8,765 bases of DNA. Source: Deltaproteobacteria bacterium (lineage in GTDB: Bacteria > Desulfobacterota > Desulfobacteria > Desulfobacterales > Desulfatirhabdiaceae). Position numbers and translations under genes: made by a program. Shown here piece by piece: positions 1-5,197 of the stretch (its first letter is position 1; the number at the start of each line of letters is the position of its first letter). The notes beneath the pieces are model-generated. The model was not told the origin of the DNA. It saw nothing but the letters and a program-made list of their open reading frames with translations, and did no database searches. The stretch is taken from assembly GCA_021778975.1 (NCBI GenBank), contig JAJYBO010000118.1:1-8765 (forward strand). The letters run 5' to 3'.

Positions 1-113
1 TCCTTCGTCGTTGCGGCGTACCATAAGTACGCCTCACTCCTCAGAATTTGCGCGCCTTGCCTGCGGCCTTTTTACAAAGCCGTCCGAAATTCGACTTTTT
101 ACGAGAGCATCAA
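1..113. repeat. candidate dispersed intergenic repeat (left edge, possibly incomplete)
   Basis: This non-coding stretch contains a perfect 7-bp inverted repeat, GGCGTAC (15-21) and GTACGCC (27-33), around a 5-nt loop. It also contains a direct repeat CTTTTTAC at 68-75 and 95-102, and ends in an ACTTTTTACGAG-type motif at 94-105. From memory, close variants of this mosaic (a GTACGCC hairpin, a GCGCGCCTTGCCTGCGGC-like core, then CTTTTTACGAG..CATCAA) recur between genes in Desulfobacterales genomes. That recognition is the main evidence, and only one copy is present here. The element may start before the window. It lies downstream of the DUF2892 gene, so the hairpin could also act in transcript 3'-end formation, but no canonical U-tract directly follows it. 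Confidence 0.5.
15..33. repeat. perfect 7-bp inverted repeat (hairpin)
   Basis: GGCGTAC at 15-21 pairs with GTACGCC at 27-33 across the 5-nt loop CATAA. It sits inside the candidate dispersed repeat. It has no U-run on either side, so I do not call it a terminator. Confidence 0.6.
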
Positions 114-163
114 GTATGGTTCAGTGCTGATATTTTCAGTCTTGAATCATATTGAGCTTCTCG

Positions 164-361
164 TCAGAATGCAGCGCCTTCTTTGACCCCGAAATACTTC
201 AGAACCTTTGCCAGAGGGCAAAATCCGGTAAATGACGCTTGAAGCAAATTGGCGCCCACAAAGGCCGTAAGCCACAGCCAGTAATGGCTGTAAAACGACA
301 ACAGCAAACTGATCAAAACGACACTTCCGGCAAAAGCCAAAACCATCCTGTCAATGTTCAT
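164..361 (-). CDS. DUF2892 / YgaP-type small inner-membrane protein
   Basis: This is a 65-residue integral membrane protein with two hydrophobic helices, at about residues 6-23 and 28-44, joined by a very short turn. They are followed by the signature TGFCPLAKVLKYFGV (45-59), which contains Cys48-Pro49. The TGFCP motif, two-helix hairpin and size match the DUF2892 (YgaP transmembrane) family. In E. coli YgaP this module is fused to a rhodanese domain that handles sulfur or persulfide; here it stands alone, as is common. The substrate or partner of stand-alone versions is not established. The start is supported by a strong Shine-Dalgarno (GGAGGTG, about 4 nt before the ATG on the minus strand). 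It is transcribed away from the five-gene operon, and nothing in the sequence links it functionally to that operon. Confidence 0.85.
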   Translation of the reverse strand: MNIDRMVLAFAGSVVLISLLLSFYSHYWLWLTAFVGANLLQASFTGFCPLAKVLKYFGVKEGAAF

Positions 362-472
362 ATTACACCTCCCTGGTATTTAACAGCAGGTTTATCACAC
401 ACATGTTGCGTTCAAAAAGCCGATATTCCTTATGACCCTGCGATAAAATAAACGTTACGACACAGTGAAAAT

Positions 473-491
473 TTTGTGATTTTATCATAAA
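473..491. promoter_or_regulatory. near-palindrome, possible CRP/FNR-type operator
   Basis: TTTGTGAT (473-480) and ATCATAAA (484-491) form 8-nt arms around TTT with one mismatch. The TGTGA half-site resembles those used by the CRP/FNR superfamily (TGTGA-N6-TCACA). The spacing here is one base short and the second half-site is imperfect (TCATA), so this is only a candidate. It lies 112 bp upstream of the DUF2892 start and about 400 bp upstream of the operon. Confidence 0.2.
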
Positions 492-603
492 CATAAAAAT
501 ATGAATGTGTCTAACAATATGTATTTTACTGTAAAAACTGGCTAAAGATAAAACGGTGCCGGTACAACTGGAACAAGTTGGAATCAGGCCCAAAAATCGC
601 CTT

Positions 604-619
604 GACCTTTTGTAAGGTC
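604..619. repeat. 6-bp perfect inverted repeat overlapping a TTGACC hexamer
   Basis: GACCTT (604-609) and AAGGTC (614-619) flank TTGT. The left arm overlaps TTGACC (602-607), a plausible -35 hexamer. At 17-nt spacing the -10 would be TATTCA, a poor match, so promoter function is doubtful. The repeat could be an operator or a small hairpin; there is no U-run to make it a terminator. Confidence 0.25.
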
Positions 620-889
620 TAATGTATTCATAAAATCCATGAGTAAAAATATAATTATATCAACAAGATTAGAGAGCATCATGTTTTAATGACAACTTAT
701 CAAATCAAAACAAAATCCTAACACGATCAATACGGCTCGCAAATATGATAGACTCGTAATAAACCGATTTTCAGGTAGTTTCATCAGGTACAACCAGAAT
801 TTCGAACACATAAATGAAAAAACAATCGGTTTCACGGTCTTCATGCACCGTTCACAGCATGTCATTCTCACCGGCAGGAGGGTATAATT

Positions 890-1318
890 GTGAGTTCTTT
901 TCAGGAAAATTCAATCAGTTTTACCGAACACTCATTAGGGCAGGAACAACTTGAAGAAATCGAACGCGTTCTGCATACAGATTTAATTTTAAATGGTGTT
1001 CATTGTGTGTTGTTAATTGATCTTGCAGGCAACATTATCGCCAAAGATGACAATAGCGTCTCCCAAATTGATATGTATTCGCTGGCGGCCCTCTCCGCAG
1101 CCAATTTTGGCGCGGTTGAAGCGATGGCCAAAATTGTTGGTGAAGAAGAATTTGCACTGCTGTTCCATAAAGGTGAAAGCGAGAGTCTGTACTTTGGAAA
1201 GGTTAATAACGAGCTGTTGATCATCACTGTATTCGGAAAGGAAATTTCCCTGGGGTTGCTTCGGATGAAAGTGGCGGACGCCATGGAACATATCCGGAAA
1301 ATTTGGAGAAAATTCTGA
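890..1318 (+). CDS. roadblock/LC7-domain protein (MglB-like GTPase partner)
   Basis: This is a 142-residue cytoplasmic protein with a single roadblock/LC7 fold. An N-terminal helix (about 18-34) leads into the strand VLLIDLAGNIIA (40-51). A helix rich in small residues (LAALSAANFGAVEAMAKIVG, about 65-84) follows, then a beta-meander (about 85-116) and a C-terminal helix. Roadblock proteins dimerise and bind small Ras-like GTPases; Myxococcus MglB is the GAP and polarity partner of MglA. The next gene encodes an MglA-family GTPase, which makes that partnership the obvious inference. The GTG start at 890 is preceded by AGGAGGG (876-882) at 7-nt spacing, which settles the start. It is the first gene of the five-gene plus-strand operon. 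Family assignment is firm; GAP activity is inferred from context. Confidence 0.88.
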   Translation: MSSFQENSISFTEHSLGQEQLEEIERVLHTDLILNGVHCVLLIDLAGNIIAKDDNSVSQIDMYSLAALSAANFGAVEAMAKIVGEEEFALLFHKGESESLYFGKVNNELLIITVFGKEISLGLLRMKVADAMEHIRKIWRKF

Positions 1319-1358
1319 TCCTGAATCAATTGCCGGTATTGTGAGGAGGTGCGCTGGT

Positions 1359-1964
1359 TTGGCTTTTATCAACATGAAAAATAAAGAGGTCCAGGCCAAA
1401 ATCGTTTATTACGGGCCGGGCCGGGGTGGAAAAACCTCCAATCTGGAATATATTTACCAGCAATTCCGAGATCGTATTCCTTCGGAGATGGTCAGTATCA
1501 AAACGCATGGAGACCGAACGCTGTTTTTTGATTTTATGCCATTCCTGGTAGGCAAGATCAAGGGGTATTCCGTGCGCATCCAGCTATATACAGTGCCAGG
1601 CCAGGTCAAATATGACGCCACACGGAGGCTTGTCCTCAAAGGGGTGGACGGCGTCGTTTTTGTGGCGGATTCTTTGACGGTTCAGCGAAAAAAAAACATG
1701 ATATCGCTTAAAAATCTTCAGATCAACCTTGCGGCCTACAAAAAGGATATTTTCAAGATACCGTTAGTACTGCAATACAACAAAAGAGATCTGGAAGGAC
1801 AGGGAATCCCGATTCTTCCCCTCGATATCCTGGAAAAAGATCTCAACCAGCAACTGAAAGTTCCTTCGTTTCCCGCCAGCGCGCTGACAGGAGACAATGT
1901 AGTGGTGACACTCAAAAAAATAATTTCCTTGACCATGGTAGCTTTTCAGAAAGGGCTGACTTAG
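1359..1964 (+). CDS. mglA: MglA-family small Ras-like GTPase
   Basis: This 201-residue protein begins MAFINMKNKEVQAKIVYYG, very close to the MSFIN..EI..KIVYYG opening of Myxococcus MglA. GTPase motifs are in order: P-loop GPGRGGKT (19-26), switch I around DRTLFFDF (52-59, Thr54), the MglA-type switch II motif LYTVPGQ (76-82), NKRD (141-144) for guanine recognition, and a SA motif at 174-175. KGVDGVVFVADS (94-105) is also characteristic. MglA-type GTPases set front-rear polarity and control type IV pili or gliding machinery. I chose the TTG at 1359 because GAGGAGGT (1343-1350) lies 8 nt before it; the in-frame GTG at 1341 overlaps that ribosome binding site. A 40-nt gap follows the roadblock gene and the stop codon overlaps the next Shine-Dalgarno. 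It could be a paralogue rather than the orthologue of Myxococcus MglA. Confidence 0.9.
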   Translation: MAFINMKNKEVQAKIVYYGPGRGGKTSNLEYIYQQFRDRIPSEMVSIKTHGDRTLFFDFMPFLVGKIKGYSVRIQLYTVPGQVKYDATRRLVLKGVDGVVFVADSLTVQRKKNMISLKNLQINLAAYKKDIFKIPLVLQYNKRDLEGQGIPILPLDILEKDLNQQLKVPSFPASALTGDNVVVTLKKIISLTMVAFQKGLT

Positions 1965-1976
1965 GAGGCATTCACA

Positions 1977-2741
1977 ATGCTGGAAACAGATACATCCTCG
2001 CAAGAAATTGAAAAACGGCTCGATGAGCTTTTTACGGATACGCCTTCAGAAAAAAAATCCGATGAAATCTCGGATGGGCTTCTATCTACGGAAGGGCTGC
2101 CTCCGGAAAAGCCATCGGCGGCAGCCCTTCCACAAGATGAAAACCGCCCGGAAGACACCGTGAGCAACGTTCGCAAGAACCGTCCGTTATCCCTTCTGAA
2201 GTCTATTATCCTGTCTATGGACTGGGAAATCACCGACGCCATTCTGGTGGAACTTCTCCAGGAGCTGGACAGACTCAAAACCGTTTTGAAGCAAGATGTG
2301 ATTGCGGTCAGATGTCTCCAGTTGCTGGAGGCACTCGGAAAATATATCCAGAAGAAAAAAGCCCGCACGCATCCGGATTCTGTAAAACTGTTACAGTCCA
2401 TTTATCGCGATCTGGAGATCATGCTGCTGTCCGGTGGAATTTCCAACGCCGCCAAGCGGACAATTCTGATAGATGAAATCAACCAGTTCAAAGAACTCAA
2501 GGCGAAATTGCAGGAAACTTCTCGCCGTACACCGCCCAAAGCGCTTCCGTTTCACTCCCGTTTCGTTTCAGAATCGGAAGATGAACCCGAAAAACTGATC
2601 ACATCCGCTGATTCTCCGGATTACGAACGGCTGAGGTCACATGAAGCCTTTCGGTGTACGCTCGAAGAAATCAAAAAGACCCTCCACAGTGAATTCAGTG
2701 CGCTGAGAACCGAAATTCAATTATGGCGAAACGATAGTTGA
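1977..2741 (+). CDS. uncharacterised helical protein between the GTPase and the hybrid kinase
   Basis: I do not recognise a named family for this 254-residue protein. It has no signal peptide and no membrane segment. Residues 1-68 are acidic and Pro/Ser-rich, probably disordered. A compact helical module spans about 70-152, beginning PLSLLKSIILSMDWEITD and containing LQLLEALGKYIQKKK and a THPDSVKLLQSIY segment (131-143). It resembles a conserved module I associate with hypothetical proteins of delta-lineage bacteria, but this is only an impression. A charged helix (about 160-182), a variable linker and a C-terminal amphipathic helix (about 214-250) follow. The ATG at 1977 has AGGAGG (1963-1968) at 8-nt spacing, overlapping the GTPase stop codon, so translation is probably coupled. 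Position suggests an adaptor for the GTPase or the kinase; that is inference. Confidence 0.8.
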   Translation: MLETDTSSQEIEKRLDELFTDTPSEKKSDEISDGLLSTEGLPPEKPSAAALPQDENRPEDTVSNVRKNRPLSLLKSIILSMDWEITDAILVELLQELDRLKTVLKQDVIAVRCLQLLEALGKYIQKKKARTHPDSVKLLQSIYRDLEIMLLSGGISNAAKRTILIDEINQFKELKAKLQETSRRTPPKALPFHSRFVSESEDEPEKLITSADSPDYERLRSHEAFRCTLEEIKKTLHSEFSALRTEIQLWRNDS

Positions 2742-2773
2742 TGTTGTGATATTCTGTCCGACAGGGTTACCCC

Positions 2774-5197
2774 ATGACCGTAAAAAACGCTTTTGTGGTG
2801 GACAACGATGTCATATTCCTGAATGTCATCTCGGATATTCTTACGCGTGAAGGATATCGAGTCAGAACTGCGAGAGATGGCAGGGAAGCATTGACCGGAA
2901 TATTGCAATCTCCGCCTGATGTTTTGTTTACAGACCTGATCATGCCCAAGATATCCGGAGAGCAGCTCATTGCCTATATTCGAGATCGCGATCACCTGCG
3001 CCGCATGACGATCGTTGTGGTGTCCGCCGCCATTATTGAATATGCCGGTCATGAAAAAATTTCCGCGGATTACTTCATCGTCAAAAGCGATGTCCATACG
3101 TTCCGAAGACAGATACAGAAAATATCTCGTGATATCCGTCAGGGACTGCCGTCAAAACGTGAACCCGACGATACGGATATGACGCTCAGAAGCCGGAGAA
3201 TTGTCGAAGAGCTGCTCAACAGCCGACGCAACATTCTTCAGGTCATAGAAAACATGAAGGCGGGCCTTCTGGTGTATGACGAAGATCTGCGGATACTGAG
3301 CGCCAATCCCGCCGCTGAAATACTGTTCGGTAAACCCGCCAGTCTGATTCTGGGAACACCTGTCGAAGATCACATGGACACGGCATATTGGAAACCACTT
3401 CAGGCACTGATGAAACCTTCGAAAGCCATGCCGCTTTCCCGCGACCTCAAGATATCTATCCGAGACAAGATCCTCGAATTGAACATATCACACCTTCAAA
3501 ATGCAGAGGATCTCTCCTGGCGCGGCGGTTTGATCCAGATGCACGACGTGACCCGGATCGAAAAACTACATGGCTATCTGGAAGCCGCCGCCAGAGTGGC
3601 TTCCATGCTACTGAAACGTGAAAATGTTCATGATCAGATAGATGGTGTTCTCGAAATACTGGGACGCGCTGCAAGCGCCAGCCGTTCGTACTGGTATAAA
3701 AACGTTAAAGATGCTTCCGGAAACATCGGAATACATCTCAAGGCCGAATGGCGCTGCGATGGAATTCCATCTCGACACATCGCGGATGACGCACACCTGT
3801 TCCACTACCATAACGGATTGTCTCGCTGGTATCAGGAACTTGCGGCGGACAGAATCATTTCCGGATCTCTCGACGAGTTCCCCGAATCCGAACGAGAATT
3901 TCCAGAAAATGCCGGCGTTCGCTCTCTGGCGCTCATACCGCTCCTGATACACGGAGGGTTTGAAGGATTCATCGGATTTGACAACTGTTCCACAGGCATC
4001 CCGTTAAAGGCCCCAGAACTGAATCTTTTGAGGCTTGCCACCGACTCTCTGGCCAAAGCTTTCGAATACGATGCGTCGCTGGTCGAAAAAAATTATCTTC
4101 AGAACCAGCTCCTTCATTCTCAACGCATGAAATTCATGGGAGAAATATCAGCCGGGATTTCGCATAATTTCCGCAATATTCTCTCCGGAATCATGGGAAA
4201 TGCGGAACTGATCAATCTGAAATACCCGGATATGGAAGGCATTCAGAAATATACGTCCGGTATTATCAATATCGCCAGATCCGGAGCCGATCTGATTGCC
4301 GGGTTGATGAAATTTTCCAGAATGGAACCCAGGGGATCGAAGCGTATTTTCAACGTATCCGAAACGCTTCAGGAATGCTACCAGATCATTTCCACGTCTT
4401 TCAGAAAACAAATCGTCATCCGAAAAAAGTGGCCGTCCATTTTGCTGCTCGAAGGAGAACCCTCCGAATTGAGCCAGGTTTTCATGAATCTGTTCGCCAA
4501 CGCCCAGGACGCCATGCCGGAGGGGGGCGCGCTTCAGATTGACGCCGCACTTTCCAGTCAGAAGATAGTCATTCGGGTTTCAGACACAGGGTGCGGTATG
4601 ACCGAAGAAACCACCCGAAAGATTTTCGATCCGTTTTTTACGACAAAAGGCGCCGGTAAAGGGACGGGACTGGGATTGTCCACAGCCTACGGAATTGTTC
4701 ACAATCACAATGGCGATATCCAGGTCATGTCTCAACCGGGGTTGGGAACGGTTTTCACCCTCTCTTTTCCGGTTCCGGAAGCACCGATCCAACAAGTGCA
4801 GGAAGATAATGGCGCACTGATACGCGGGCGCGGAGAAAAAGTTCTGATTGTAGATGATGACGAAACGATTTTCGATATTTTCAGAAATTTACTCGAAACA
4901 TATGGATACAGGGTACTTACGGTAAGTTCCGGTCAGAAGGCCATTGACATGTATCAAAACTGCCATCCAGATGTGGTGCTGCTGGATCGCAACATGCCGG
5001 GCATGGACGGCGTCGCGGCCGCCCGGCAGTTGCTGGCTGTTGATCCAGCGGTCAAAATTATCATCGCATCCGGCTATGAAGCCGATGGGCCCAACGGCAT
5101 TCCCAGATATCTCCAGGACGCCATCAAAGGCTATATCGTCAAACCCTGTGAAATCTCCGGATTACTGAAACTGCTGAACGAGGTATTGAAACAGTGA
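2774..5197 (+). CDS. cytoplasmic hybrid histidine kinase, REC-PAS-GAF-HisKA-HATPase-REC
   Basis: This is an 807-residue phosphorelay protein with no visible membrane segment. Domains in order: receiver 1 (about 4-122; acidic D10/D12, phospho-acceptor D54 in LFTDLIMP, S84, K104), PAS (about 152-262), GAF (about 275-432, with GFIGFDNC at 398-405), HisKA (about 446-518; H464 in SHNFRN), HATPase_c (about 560-667; N576, DTGCGM 604-609, FDPFF 618-622, GTGLGL 630-635) and receiver 2 (about 688-807; D694-D696, phospho-acceptor D738, S766, K790-P791). All ATP-binding boxes and both receivers look intact. The H-box has Asn465 after the His, where Glu or Asp is usual. Phosphate could pass from H464 to D738, with D54 acting as input or output. 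The ATG has a modest Shine-Dalgarno (AGGG, 2763-2766). It follows the unknown gene by 32 nt and overlaps the next gene by 4 nt. The signal sensed by PAS/GAF is unknown. Confidence 0.92.
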   Translation: MTVKNAFVVDNDVIFLNVISDILTREGYRVRTARDGREALTGILQSPPDVLFTDLIMPKISGEQLIAYIRDRDHLRRMTIVVVSAAIIEYAGHEKISADYFIVKSDVHTFRRQIQKISRDIRQGLPSKREPDDTDMTLRSRRIVEELLNSRRNILQVIENMKAGLLVYDEDLRILSANPAAEILFGKPASLILGTPVEDHMDTAYWKPLQALMKPSKAMPLSRDLKISIRDKILELNISHLQNAEDLSWRGGLIQMHDVTRIEKLHGYLEAAARVASMLLKRENVHDQIDGVLEILGRAASASRSYWYKNVKDASGNIGIHLKAEWRCDGIPSRHIADDAHLFHYHNGLSRWYQELAADRIISGSLDEFPESEREFPENAGVRSLALIPLLIHGGFEGFIGFDNCSTGIPLKAPELNLLRLATDSLAKAFEYDASLVEKNYLQNQLLHSQRMKFMGEISAGISHNFRNILSGIMGNAELINLKYPDMEGIQKYTSGIINIARSGADLIAGLMKFSRMEPRGSKRIFNVSETLQECYQIISTSFRKQIVIRKKWPSILLLEGEPSELSQVFMNLFANAQDAMPEGGALQIDAALSSQKIVIRVSDTGCGMTEETTRKIFDPFFTTKGAGKGTGLGLSTAYGIVHNHNGDIQVMSQPGLGTVFTLSFPVPEAPIQQVQEDNGALIRGRGEKVLIVDDDETIFDIFRNLLETYGYRVLTVSSGQKAIDMYQNCHPDVVLLDRNMPGMDGVAAARQLLAVDPAVKIIIASGYEADGPNGIPRYLQDAIKGYIVKPCEISGLLKLLNEVLKQ

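Larger units (their letters stand above)
362..889. other. 528-bp AT-rich divergent intergenic region
   Basis: No convincing gene lies here; the short open frames have no good ribosome binding site and read as low-complexity or frame artefacts. It must hold the promoters for both the DUF2892 gene and the five-gene operon. Visible elements are a near-palindrome at 473-491, a perfect 6-bp inverted repeat at 604-619 overlapping a TTGACC hexamer (602-607), a 5-bp inverted repeat CAACT/AGTTG (565-580), and an isolated TATGAT (744-749). No -35/-10 pair with 16-18 nt spacing is convincing, and I see no sigma-54 (GG-N10-GC) promoter I would defend. A long 5' leader is possible. Confidence 0.6.

Noticed and set aside
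239..451. 70-codon plus-strand open frame
   Set aside because: It is mostly antisense to the DUF2892 gene, which has clear family motifs and a strong ribosome binding site; the translated composition is not protein-like.
363..593. 76-codon minus-strand open frame upstream of the DUF2892 gene
   Set aside because: It lies in the AT-rich intergenic region, lacks a convincing Shine-Dalgarno and shows no motif.
834..851. ACGGT/ACCGT inverted repeat just before the roadblock gene
   Set aside because: A 5-bp stem with an 8-nt loop is expected by chance and has no associated signal.
686..871. 61-codon minus-strand open frame upstream of the operon
   Set aside because: It has a Cys/Phe-rich composition without a recognisable domain and lacks a convincing ribosome binding site.
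1341..1358. GTG at 1341 as the GTPase start
   Set aside because: It overlaps the Shine-Dalgarno that serves TTG 1359, and the extra residues do not match MglA N-termini.
1000..1399. Overlapping minus-strand open frames (1000-1329 and 1013-1399)
   Set aside because: They are antisense to the roadblock gene and the start of the GTPase gene, with no family resemblance.
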